64,000 nucleotides of DNA from a virus: IMG/VR virus record IMGVR_UViG_3300030329_005082, positions 90,662 to 154,661 of that record, one strand, 5' to 3'. Of the stretch, positions 46,857 to 54,717 are shown piece after piece; positions within the stretch are counted from its first letter, which is position 1; each line of letters opens with the position of its first letter. The translations under genes were made by a program, and so were the position numbers. Under the pieces are notes generated by a model that did no database searches, was not told where the DNA came from, and was given only the letters and a program-made list of their open reading frames with translations.

Positions 46857-48082
46857 TACGAGGTTACTTGTCCGGAAAGAAAGTAAAAGTTCCACAACAT
46901 AGAGTATAAAACCTCATCGGAGATTAGCTTGTCTCTGGTATTACTGTGAGTATGTTTTAGAGACCCTTTTGTGTCATCTAGTTTTGATGATAGGACTAAA
47001 GATTCTGCATGATACAAATATACATCAGCACCAGCATAATAAACCTTGTGACCTAATTGAGAAACTCTTAGGCAAAGATCTGCATCTTGATAACTGCAAG
47101 CAAGGGTTTGACAGAAGCCACCAATCTCTACAAATGTTTCAAGATCAATAATTTGAAATGCACCTGTAACAAACTTTGTTTCTCTGTTGGTATTAACCTT
47201 GTGGTTATTTTTGTCGCTAAATCTTCCATAATGAACCGGAGACATAAAAATATGTGCTTGATCTCTCAAGAATGGTGTAGTCACTACATAAGTTCCGCCA
47301 CCATACTGAACTTTGCCGAAAACACCACGCTCACGAACGGATTCCTCGGAGGTTTGGAAATCTTTTGCTAATTCTCTGTAGGTTTTATCTTCATCTATAA
47401 GATGGCAAAATCCCGTCTCAGGATATAATAATTTTGCACCAGTTATTTTAGTGCCTGTCTTTTTTGCTTTAGCGTGGGTTTTCAACAGTGTTGGTACAGC
47501 TTTTTTATTAGGAGCCCATAGATCAGCATTCCACAAAATAATATCTTCATGCCCCAGGCGATGGTATAAGAAAGCCCCTATATTATTGAGCATAGAAAAG
47601 TTAAAAACATCCGACGCATAATCAACCCTAATATAAACTGCGCCGTGGCGGTTAGCAAGTTGTTCTATTTCTTCTGGTTCTTCGGATCTGTCGTCAATAA
47701 CTGTAACATTGGCAACATTGTTTACACCCATCTCCTCAATATTTTGCAAAGTAAATTCTAAGAGATTTACATTATCTTTAATAGGAAGCAAGAGTCCTGG
47801 CTTATCAGGATCTATATTCTTAAGGTTTTGATAAGTTACTTTATATTCTACATTCTTGCCGGCAAACGGGTAATTGCCAACTGAATTAGATTCTAGAATT
47901 TCAACATAATTGGATATCCTGGGGTATACGTCTCTCTTTGAATGGACTATTGAAATCTCATCCTGCTGGAATTCTACTTGAATTTTATTGACTTCTGATA
48001 GCGCCTCTTTATTCAATCCCTCATTTTGGGAAAAAATATCACAGTTCAAGTATTTGTGCGTCGTCGGTTTCTCCCGAAGCAT
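46856..48082 (-). CDS. Family 2 (GT-A) glycosyltransferase with N-terminal extension (408 aa)
   Basis: Residues about 95-330 form the GT-A domain: GLLLPIKDNVNLLEFTL, NVTVIDDRSEEP, IILWNADLWAPNK (the NAD replacing a DxD metal site) and CSYQDADLCLRVSQLGHKVY (the conserved ED-type acceptor motif, here QDADLC). About 90 N-terminal residues have no assignment. It overlaps the upstream glycosyltransferase gene by 44 bases, a long overlap for this genome, so the first codons may be dispensable. Confidence 0.85.
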   Translation of the reverse strand: MLREKPTTHKYLNCDIFSQNEGLNKEALSEVNKIQVEFQQDEISIVHSKRDVYPRISNYVEILESNSVGNYPFAGKNVEYKVTYQNLKNIDPDKPGLLLPIKDNVNLLEFTLQNIEEMGVNNVANVTVIDDRSEEPEEIEQLANRHGAVYIRVDYASDVFNFSMLNNIGAFLYHRLGHEDIILWNADLWAPNKKAVPTLLKTHAKAKKTGTKITGAKLLYPETGFCHLIDEDKTYRELAKDFQTSEESVRERGVFGKVQYGGGTYVVTTPFLRDQAHIFMSPVHYGRFSDKNNHKVNTNRETKFVTGAFQIIDLETFVEIGGFCQTLACSYQDADLCLRVSQLGHKVYYAGADVYLYHAESLVLSSKLDDTKGSLKHTHSNTRDKLISDEVLYSMLWNFYFLSGQVTS

Positions 48083-49313
48083 TTAGACTCCCCATCTGAT
48101 TTATAACTCTATAATACATCTCGTTGATATTTTCTTGAGAGAACTTATTGCGTATATGTTCTCCCAATAATGCTGCATCTTTTTTATTAGTAATAGGAGA
48201 TGTCACTAAGTTTCTAAGGTTTTTCTGTAATGATTCATTTTTAGGATAACACCATTCACATTCTGGAGTAATCAATCCTGGCATAAGGTGATCTTGTTTT
48301 ACTTTCTCAATATCATACGATGTTTTTAAAAACAAGTTCTTTCTTTTTGTTTTTCCGCTTTTTTCATTTGTAACCGGGGCATGTAAAAAGTCCATATGAC
48401 CCGACCATGAAGGAGCAATGACTGGAATGTCGGCACATACGGCATTGAAAATTGGTATACCGAAACCTTCGCCGTGAGCATGTGAAACATAACCTGTAAT
48501 AACATCCGGATCATAAAGAGAGAACACTTCCTCTTGAGAAAGGTTGCCATGAATTAGATGAACTTTACACTTGTGCTCTGGTGATTTGAAATTCAAGTAC
48601 TTCTTCAACAAGTCCTTGGTCATCTTTTCATCTATTCGGCTATTGTTCCTCATATAAGTCTTTAGGATAAATGAGGCATCTTCATCATCATTGAATTCAT
48701 CCAAGAACGAACCAAGCATTTCAAAGATGTTTTTACGTGGAGCAAGCTGCGACACGCACAAGAAATTTTTGCTCGTAGTGATGGCTTCGTAACCGGAAAA
48801 TTTTTCTCTTTCTTGAGGAAGGTTGTTATAGAAAGGAATAACCTCAATAGGCGTCCTAATTTTTTCATTTGTTTGGCTGTCAACGGCTTTCAAGAGGTTT
48901 TCTCTAGCATGGTTGGAAACCACAAGAATCTTTTGAACCATATTACAGTTAGCAATCCACTCTTTAGGAGCAGCCACGGTTTCCAAAGCGGCAGTCACCC
49001 CGATGTCATAGTTGGTAACTTTGTGCCATTCGTTGGGAGGTCGTACTTGAAAGCAGCAGTCAAAGCCGTCAGGCATAGAAGTGCCGGTAGACTTCAGAAA
49101 CTTAAGATACTGCTGGGTATTCTCAATGAGGGGTCCGTACTTGCTGGTATAATCTAGGTTACGGGATGCTTCAGCCCACTGGAGATCAACCAAGTGTACT
49201 ATATGTTTTTGTGGGCTGGATAAGAGTGCGTCTGCTATTACCCGTGCATGATCGCTGTAACCGCTAACGTTGCAGAAAGATCCGATGATTAATATTTTCT
49301 TTTGTTCCGTCAT
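48039..49313 (-). CDS. GT-B glycosyltransferase (GT4-like, 424 aa)
   Basis: Starts MTEQKKILIIGSFCNVSGYS with the GYS loop of GT4 N-terminal domains; FLCVSQLAPRKNI (about 210-222) begins the donor domain and HGEGFGIPIFNAVCADIPVI carries the E-G-F-G signature, with Asn in place of the second Glu of the usual E-x7-E. ATGA overlap with the upstream GT4 gene. The pair of related GT4 enzymes probably adds successive sugars to one glycan. Confidence 0.88.
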   Translation of the reverse strand: MTEQKKILIIGSFCNVSGYSDHARVIADALLSSPQKHIVHLVDLQWAEASRNLDYTSKYGPLIENTQQYLKFLKSTGTSMPDGFDCCFQVRPPNEWHKVTNYDIGVTAALETVAAPKEWIANCNMVQKILVVSNHARENLLKAVDSQTNEKIRTPIEVIPFYNNLPQEREKFSGYEAITTSKNFLCVSQLAPRKNIFEMLGSFLDEFNDDEDASFILKTYMRNNSRIDEKMTKDLLKKYLNFKSPEHKCKVHLIHGNLSQEEVFSLYDPDVITGYVSHAHGEGFGIPIFNAVCADIPVIAPSWSGHMDFLHAPVTNEKSGKTKRKNLFLKTSYDIEKVKQDHLMPGLITPECEWCYPKNESLQKNLRNLVTSPITNKKDAALLGEHIRNKFSQENINEMYYRVINQMGSLNASGETDDAQILEL

Positions 49314-50560
49314 AATTCAGTCATTCTCCATGCTTGGTAGTTCTTACGATTTCCCCACGATCCGTACTTTTCATGAATCTCTTGAAGAAGATTAACCCAA
49401 GAAGTGCCGTAGTTGTCAAAGTTGTAGTTCTTCATGACATGTTCACGTCCTTGTTGACCTAGTTCTTCCCTTTTTTTCGGAGACATTGCGTAAATCTCAT
49501 TCAATGCGGAAATGAAATCTTCCTTTGAAACACGATCTTCATAAATGTAAGGAACTTGTTGGGAGCCGATGAGGGCTTTGGATGCTGGCTTTAAGCCGAT
49601 TCCAAACCAGTTTTCCCCATCAGTTAGCTGCTCTTGTAGTCCGCCAGTAAGAGTAGCAATAATCGGTGTCTCGCTGGCCAATGATTCTAGGGTTGATAAT
49701 CCGAACCCTTCAGCATCGGCAATATTGACTGTACAATCAGCAATGCCATAAAGCTTTGCTAGATCTTCTGCCGGCAAACCTTCCTTAGAGAAGATAACCT
49801 CTGAGTTGACAAGTCCATAATGTTCTGCTAAGTACTCAAGTGGTTGTCCATGCGGATCATCTGGTTTTGTGTGCATAATCAAACAGGCGCTGTCTTGATC
49901 TATGTGATCCTGCTTCAGGAATTCACTAAACCAATGGATGAGTGTCCCGCTCTGCTTCCTTCTAGCATTTCTATTATTCCAGAAAACAATAAATTTGTCT
50001 TTTAGAGCTTTGTTGTTTTTTAATACGTCTGCTCTTTCTGATGCCGATATTTTCCGGAAAATGTCTACTGGCACAGCGTGAGGCAAATAAACCTCGTGAA
50101 CATCCGGAGATACGTTTTGAACAATATCACTGGTGACTTTTGAAATTGTCACTATTACATCATTTGAATCGTAAAACTTCTTATTATACATGGGCAGCGG
50201 ATAATTGTCCCATACATGATAATAAATCATGGGGATATTTTGGCGAATATCTTCCTCAAACATCCACAACCACTCATAATATCTTGGATCAGTCATAAAC
50301 CAAAGCATATCTGGCTTAACTTGATTGATTAATCCTAGAATTTGCTGCTTATCGCCGTAACCATCTACAGGAAGAATGTGCCAATGCTCTTCCTTCTTCA
50401 TCAAATTGTAATTCGGATGTTTAATAGCTCCACCAAGTGAAAATACTTCAAACTTTCCGGACTTCAGAAGAGCCTCAATCATATACTTTGTTTGTGTACC
50501 AACACCTGATGGCAGTAAAGGGTGGTCACTAATCGTCATGACCTTGATTCTATCTGACAA
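49310..50560 (-). CDS. GT-B glycosyltransferase (GT4, 416 aa)
   Basis: The start is a TTG at 50560, chosen because GGAG lies at good spacing upstream and because the first beta strand (RIKVMTISDHPLLPSGVG) follows directly. The donor domain has FIVFWNNRNARRKQ, DCTVNIADAEGFGLSTLESL with a full E-x7-E motif, and ETPIIATLTGG. Homologues act on nucleotide-activated hexoses to build surface or virion glycans. It is the first gene of the glycosyltransferase run, 10 bases after the nuclease gene. Confidence 0.9.
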   Translation of the reverse strand: MSDRIKVMTISDHPLLPSGVGTQTKYMIEALLKSGKFEVFSLGGAIKHPNYNLMKKEEHWHILPVDGYGDKQQILGLINQVKPDMLWFMTDPRYYEWLWMFEEDIRQNIPMIYYHVWDNYPLPMYNKKFYDSNDVIVTISKVTSDIVQNVSPDVHEVYLPHAVPVDIFRKISASERADVLKNNKALKDKFIVFWNNRNARRKQSGTLIHWFSEFLKQDHIDQDSACLIMHTKPDDPHGQPLEYLAEHYGLVNSEVIFSKEGLPAEDLAKLYGIADCTVNIADAEGFGLSTLESLASETPIIATLTGGLQEQLTDGENWFGIGLKPASKALIGSQQVPYIYEDRVSKEDFISALNEIYAMSPKKREELGQQGREHVMKNYNFDNYGTSWVNLLQEIHEKYGSWGNRKNYQAWRMTEL

Positions 50561-50569
50561 TTTTATCTC

Positions 50570-51409
50570 CTATGAACAATATTCTGTCTTATAAAACTCA
50601 CAAGTGCCAAATCTATCTTTACAGTTTGTGCAAGAATTTCGGTTCTTGATGTAGTTTTCCTTTGTGATATTATGCAATGCTTTCGTCAAGGCGTTAAGTG
50701 CATCGGTAGTTCTTTTCTTGCCGGCAGTCACCCGCACGAACTCGGCTTTCTTGCCAACCTTCGCAGTTCGCTTGAGCAAAACGAAGTGACAGTCAACGTC
50801 TTTGGGGTCAACTTCGTACTTCTGGGCATAGAAGTGTTTATAGAATACGAGTTGGTAGGCGAGGATTTTGTCACTCTTCTTTTCACGTCGCCAACCCCAG
50901 GAGCAGGTCTTCCAGTCAATCAGGTGGATTTTCTCATCCTTCTTAGAATAGACCACAAGATCAATAAAGCCTTTGAACTTTTTTTCTGCTTCCGTGAATT
51001 CTGTGATGGGCTCGTAGAGTTGTTCTTCGGCTGCCAGCACTTCCCAGTCCTCACCGAGTTTACCGAACTTGTCGGCAAGACAACGATAAAGGTCAGGAAT
51101 GATTTCAATACCATTTACCAACCACTCTTTGAGGGCGAAATCTCTTTTAGCTTCTAATTGGGCATCATCGGGCAGGGCGTTGAGTTCTGCGATAAACTGC
51201 TCTTTAACCAGCGCCATGATGGCACCTTGAGATTTGTACTTTTCGGGGGAAGTCAAAGTAAATTCACAAACAGTGTGAATGGCTTTCCCGAAAGCCGTGT
51301 AGATGTTGCCCTCAAACTGAGCTACTTTGTCAATATATGTAAGCTTGTGATAATGAGGACAAATGTGCCAATTCCGCCACTCGGAATAGGAGATGTGTTT
51401 GCCTGCCAT
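50570..51409 (-). CDS. PD-(D/E)XK nuclease, RecB/Cas4-like, with cysteine cluster
   Basis: A 279-residue exonuclease-like protein. It begins ISYSEWRNWHICPHYHKLTY (C17), then GKAIH (H45), GFIDLVVY (D150), LIDWKT (D165, K167) and AYQLVFY (Q186), the motif order of RecB-family nucleases. The C-terminus has C260-x2-C263-x6-C270-x7-C278; with C17 these could hold a 4Fe-4S cluster as in Cas4 and AddB. There is no CRISPR array or cas gene nearby. It probably acts in phage recombination or DNA processing. Confidence 0.88.
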   Translation of the reverse strand: MAGKHISYSEWRNWHICPHYHKLTYIDKVAQFEGNIYTAFGKAIHTVCEFTLTSPEKYKSQGAIMALVKEQFIAELNALPDDAQLEAKRDFALKEWLVNGIEIIPDLYRCLADKFGKLGEDWEVLAAEEQLYEPITEFTEAEKKFKGFIDLVVYSKKDEKIHLIDWKTCSWGWRREKKSDKILAYQLVFYKHFYAQKYEVDPKDVDCHFVLLKRTAKVGKKAEFVRVTAGKKRTTDALNALTKALHNITKENYIKNRNSCTNCKDRFGTCEFYKTEYCS

Positions 51410-51421
51410 GTGATCTCTTTC

Positions 51422-52081
51422 TTAGAGATTGTGTAAATTCTCTATCTTATTATACAACAAAGGACTGATTTTGAATAGTGTTTCTTTGTTTCCCATGTAA
51501 AAAGCTTCAAAACCCGTTGCAAAATATTCCCTGAGAGATACAGATGCATATGGTCTTACGAAGAGTCCAGCGGTGGATAACTTCAGCATATTTCCACCAA
51601 CCCTATCATATAAGAACATATCTAAGTCCTTATTGTATTTAATATCTGTAAAATCATACTCTTCGGTCCAGTAACCCTCTGCACGCAATTCTGCTTCTAA
51701 CATCTTTCGCTTCTTTAGAAATTCTGACTGGATCTCACCATCGTCATAGATCTCTTTTACATATTCTGTCTCTAGGTGATGAGCCATCTCATGAATCAAA
51801 TCATCCAGAAGATCAACTAATTTATCCTGTTTGTCTGACAAATAAAGCCAATCGTTAGAATATAGGGCTGATATGTTCCTATCGTCAAATTCTTCTCTAT
51901 GGGCAATTTCAACCCCTTTGAGCCCTTTGAAATAATGTGAAGGAAACTTATCTTCAACTGCTCTAAACACAGGGGAGAAGTCTACGCCGTCTTCTGCTGG
52001 TTCTTCTTGATTAACTACAACATTCCCAAATCTAAAATGTCGGGTAGTGTTTTTAGTTTTTTCAAGAATGTATTCTCTCAT
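51422..52081 (-). CDS. HExxH zinc metallopeptidase-like protein (219 aa)
   Basis: Residues 97-101 are HEMAH within DDLIHEMAHHLET, the zinc-binding helix of gluzincin-type metallopeptidases, and SLREYFATGFEAFYMG (about 182-197) offers the third ligand (E185 or E192). No signal peptide is present, so it would act in the cytoplasm or in the virion. I recall similar proteins in T4-like marine phages, function unknown. It overlaps the PhoH-like gene by 4 nt (ATGA). Confidence 0.82.
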   Translation of the reverse strand: MREYILEKTKNTTRHFRFGNVVVNQEEPAEDGVDFSPVFRAVEDKFPSHYFKGLKGVEIAHREEFDDRNISALYSNDWLYLSDKQDKLVDLLDDLIHEMAHHLETEYVKEIYDDGEIQSEFLKKRKMLEAELRAEGYWTEEYDFTDIKYNKDLDMFLYDRVGGNMLKLSTAGLFVRPYASVSLREYFATGFEAFYMGNKETLFKISPLLYNKIENLHNL

Positions 52082-53379
52082 AATATCTCTGCTGCCAAGG
52101 TTGCTAGTTTGGATCTTTCACCTTTATAAAGAGTTACGTGACCAGAAATTTCATAATTCTTAAATTTTTCAACAGCGTGTGTAAGCCCATTAGATACAGC
52201 ATCCACATAAGAATTATCTATTTGCTGCACATCTCCTGTTAGAATAAGTTTGGTTCCGTGTCCTACTCGTGTGATTATAGTCTTAAGTTCGTGTGCCGTT
52301 AAGTTCTGAGCCTCATCAACAATTATAAAAGCGTTAGAGATTGAACGGCCTCGTATAAATGTCATGGCTTCAATTTCAATAATCCCTTGTTCCATTTGAA
52401 TATCTAGAGCCATCCTATCCCCATAGAGATGTTCTAAATTATCTCTCAAAGGAGCAATCCATGGAGCCATCTTTTCTTCAAGTGTGCCTGGGAGGAATCC
52501 TATATCGCGACCCATCGGCTGAACTGGTCTTGTAATGATAAGTTTATCGTACCCACCTGAGTTTCTAGTAGTATTGATAACTTGTTCTAGACCGCAAGCA
52601 GCAGCCAACAAAGTCTTGCCTGTGCCGGCAGGTCCTGTCATTGATACAATTTGAATATCCCTGTTGAACAAGAGATTCATTGCAAATTCTTGTTCTTTAT
52701 TCTTTGCAGACAATCCCCATATGTTTTTATACTTTACAAGCTTTTTCAATGGAGTATTGTGATTCTTGAACTCACAAACAGCAGATTTAGTACTAGACTT
52801 GCTTTTGAGAATTATGAATTGATTAGGGTGTAATAACGCGTCCTCCGGCAGAAAAACATCATCACCTTCATAAAATTTATTGATTACATCTTCATCCACT
52901 TGTATAGTTGTACACCCATCGTACAAATTCTTTACAGAACTGATTACTTTTTGTGGCTGATAGTCTTCGCACTTAATTCCAAATGAATCACACTTGACTC
53001 GCATATTGATATCACGAGAAACAACTGTAAGCTCATGACCTTCGGATATAAGTTTTTTTGCTGTGGCAATGATTTTATTATCTGAGTCTTGACTATTCAT
53101 ACCTTCTGGTAAGAAAGTCTTATCAAATTGTGCTGCAAACAACCTGCCTTTTCCTCTGCCAAGGGCAACGCCATCAAGCAGACTACCCTTTGAGCGGAGA
53201 CCATCCAGAAACTTGTTGGTCACTCTGGCATTTAACCCTGGTGTATCTTGTCTGTGTTTGTGTTTATCTATTTCATCCAGAACAATTGTAGGGATGGCTA
53301 TATTACTCTTGCCAAAGGATAAGATTGAGCGAACTTCAGTTAGTAAAACATTTGTATCTAATAGTACTGTTTTGGTCAA
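52078..53379 (-). CDS. phoH: PhoH-like ATPase with N-terminal PIN domain (PhoH2 type)
   Basis: Residues 1-145 form a PIN ribonuclease domain (LLDTNVLL with D8, VLDEIDKH with D35, QDSDNKII with D98/D100, SRDINMR with D123). Residues 230-433 form the PhoH ATPase with Walker A GPAGTGKT (249-256), TRPVQPMGRDIGFLPG (284-299) and Walker B IIVDEAQN (352-359). PIN-PhoH fusions unwind and cut RNA in an ATP-dependent manner. The start is a TTG at 53379 with GGAGG seven or so bases upstream. A CTATTTAT element lies 25 bases before it, between the gene and the tmRNA terminator. Confidence 0.93.
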   Translation of the reverse strand: MTKTVLLDTNVLLTEVRSILSFGKSNIAIPTIVLDEIDKHKHRQDTPGLNARVTNKFLDGLRSKGSLLDGVALGRGKGRLFAAQFDKTFLPEGMNSQDSDNKIIATAKKLISEGHELTVVSRDINMRVKCDSFGIKCEDYQPQKVISSVKNLYDGCTTIQVDEDVINKFYEGDDVFLPEDALLHPNQFIILKSKSSTKSAVCEFKNHNTPLKKLVKYKNIWGLSAKNKEQEFAMNLLFNRDIQIVSMTGPAGTGKTLLAAACGLEQVINTTRNSGGYDKLIITRPVQPMGRDIGFLPGTLEEKMAPWIAPLRDNLEHLYGDRMALDIQMEQGIIEIEAMTFIRGRSISNAFIIVDEAQNLTAHELKTIITRVGHGTKLILTGDVQQIDNSYVDAVSNGLTHAVEKFKNYEISGHVTLYKGERSKLATLAAEIL

Positions 53380-53403
53380 TTTTTGACCTCCTTGTCTATA
53401 ATA

Positions 53404-53411
53404 ATAAATAG
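53404..53411 (-). promoter_or_regulatory. CTATTTAT element ahead of the PhoH-like gene
   Basis: Leftward AACTATTTATTATTATAG lies between the tmRNA terminator and the GGAGG of the PhoH-like gene. Because the terminator closes the tmRNA transcript, a new promoter is needed here, and this is the best candidate. Confidence 0.5.
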
Positions 53412-53420
53412 TTGTTTAGA

Positions 53421-53446
53421 CAAAGAAAAAGCCGCCCGAAGGCGGC
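53421..53446 (-). terminator. Rho-independent terminator of the tmRNA gene
   Basis: Leftward the sequence is a GCCGCC-TTCG-GGCGGC hairpin (53431-53446) with a UUCG tetraloop, followed directly by TTTTTCTTTG. The stem begins immediately after the CCA end of the tmRNA. Confidence 0.93.
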
Positions 53447-53769
53447 TGGTGGAGGTAGGGAGAATTGAACTCCCGTCTTGTCTAGTTCCATAAAAAGGTC
53501 ATTTACAAGGTTAGTAGTGCTTTTATCGTCGGCAAAACACTTGACTAGATCATTTTACTTCTGGTGAAAATAATCAAAAACACTTAGGAATTCAAATATG
53601 GCTTTCTGTTTATTGGCTGCCACCGCCTCAAACATCGTCAGGTTATTAAGCTGCGAGTGCTAGTTGAAAATCGTCGTTTGCGATTATTAGATAAGCGTTT
53701 TTAGTGAGCCACGCTTCCCTCACCCTTGCACCTTTTTTACTTTCCTATCAATCGATCCCGGTTACCCCC
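53447..53769 (-). ncRNA. ssrA: tmRNA (transfer-messenger RNA)
   Basis: A complete tmRNA of about 323 nt that rescues stalled ribosomes. The 5' end GGGGGTA pairs with TACCTCC near the 3' end (one G-U) to form the acceptor stem, the T-arm GGGAG-TTCAATT-CTCCC follows, and CCA is encoded. The tag frame starts with GCA at 53681 and reads ANDDFQLALAA then TAA TAA, matching the A-N-D...L-A-A form of bacterial degradation tags recognised by ClpXP. PK1 is visible as interlocked stems GTGAG/CTCAC (53719-53723 with 53704-53708) and AAGCG/CGCTT (53712-53716 with 53693-53697), with the usual AGGTGCA just upstream. The downstream part is shorter and its pseudoknots were not resolved. It has its own promoter and terminator. 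Confidence 0.97.
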
Positions 53770-53779
53770 TTGTAATATT

Positions 53780-53808
53780 ACTTTAGTATATAACGAAAGA
53801 TTTGTCAA
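53780..53808 (-). promoter_or_regulatory. Sigma70-type promoter of the tmRNA gene
   Basis: Leftward TTGACA (53808-53803), a 17-base spacer and TAAAGT (53785-53780), ending about 10 bases before the mature 5' end. The perfect -35 box indicates transcription by the unmodified host polymerase, independent of the phage late sigma factor. Confidence 0.82.
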
Positions 53809-53908
53809 GTTATTTACCTTCATAATATGCTAGCAATTGCTGTCATGGCTTTCAAAGCTCACAATAGCAGTATAATAGTTAAAAAAGAAGTGTTAAGTTA
53901 AAACTGAA

Positions 53909-54697
53909 TTAAAATTCTAAATCCAAATCAAATTCTTCTTCGGCATCCTCGGCTGCCTCATCTTCAACTTGGTCTAGATCTTCTTTTTCTTTTTCTGCTT
54001 CATATTCGGGGGTTGTGACATCTGGGAGAGTGGTTGTCAAATCATTTTCAAACTTATCAAAGTATAACAGCAAGTTTGTGATCAAATAATCATAGAACAA
54101 ATCTCTATCTTGGTCATCTGCCAGCATGTCGTATGCATCTACTATTTGTTTTTCTACTCTTTTAAAAGTATCAGCAGCAAAGTTTCTGCCGGTTTCGTTC
54201 TGATCTTCTATTTGAACGAAATCATCTTCCTCTTTTTCGTCTTCAATATCAATAAACTCGCCATCTAAATCTTCTAGCTCTTCATCGCCATCAATAACAA
54301 TATCAACATCTTCAGATAGTATATCTTCGTTTATTTCATAAACTACACTCTCTCCGAGATCCTCAGCATCAGTAGTAACCTCAATTGGACGCAAGGCACC
54401 CTTGACGGCATGAACTAAATGATTACGAAAAGATTCTCTCTGTTCAACAGATGTAGTTAGCATCAAATAATCATCTTCAATGGTGGGAATAATATTCTTA
54501 AGAAGATCAGCCAAGACATTGATACCAGTATAAGTGCTGGGTTCCTCAGTGCCGGTTTCGGCTTCAACTAACAAAGTCCTAATAACTGATCTCAGTTGGG
54601 ATTCTTGCTCATGAATTGATTTAAGACGATCCTTTAGTTTTCCGCGAACATATTCGCGAATCAACTGCTCAGCTATTAAGGTTTCTCTGCTTATCAT
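53909..54697 (-). CDS. Acidic protein with leader-like N-terminus (262 aa)
   Basis: Highly acidic, especially residues 125-165 (DVDIVIDGDEELEDLDGEFI and on) and the C-terminus (EDEAAEDAEEEFDLDLEF). The N-terminal helix contains LRSVIRTLLVEAETG (about 35-49), which resembles the SLIRSLIKEVLEEE segment of the polyvalent protein and carries an L-V-E triplet. Acidic helical proteins of this kind are often prohead core or scaffold components in T4-like phages; that is a possibility rather than a call. GAGGA lies upstream of the ATG and the gap to the tmRNA promoter is about 100 bases without a clear signal. Confidence 0.68.
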   Translation of the reverse strand: MISRETLIAEQLIREYVRGKLKDRLKSIHEQESQLRSVIRTLLVEAETGTEEPSTYTGINVLADLLKNIIPTIEDDYLMLTTSVEQRESFRNHLVHAVKGALRPIEVTTDAEDLGESVVYEINEDILSEDVDIVIDGDEELEDLDGEFIDIEDEKEEDDFVQIEDQNETGRNFAADTFKRVEKQIVDAYDMLADDQDRDLFYDYLITNLLLYFDKFENDLTTTLPDVTTPEYEAEKEKEDLDQVEDEAAEDAEEEFDLDLEF

Positions 54698-54717
54698 AGT
54701 TAAAAAATCCTCTATAA

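Noticed and set aside
50570-51409. A CRISPR-Cas system based on the Cas4-like nuclease
   Set aside because: No other cas gene or repeat array was seen in the window.
53447-53510. A tRNA gene (T-arm and CCA end)
   Set aside because: The T-arm and acceptor belong to the tmRNA; no anticodon arm lies within tRNA distance and the tag frame and PK1 pseudoknot are present.
53447-53769. ssrA as a prophage attachment site
   Set aside because: No integrase, no duplicated 3' end of the tmRNA and phage genes on both sides; the gene is intact and has its own promoter.
53820-53890. Possible hairpin terminator downstream or upstream of the tmRNA promoter
   Set aside because: Pairing is imperfect with several mismatches and no T-tract of good length on the leftward strand.
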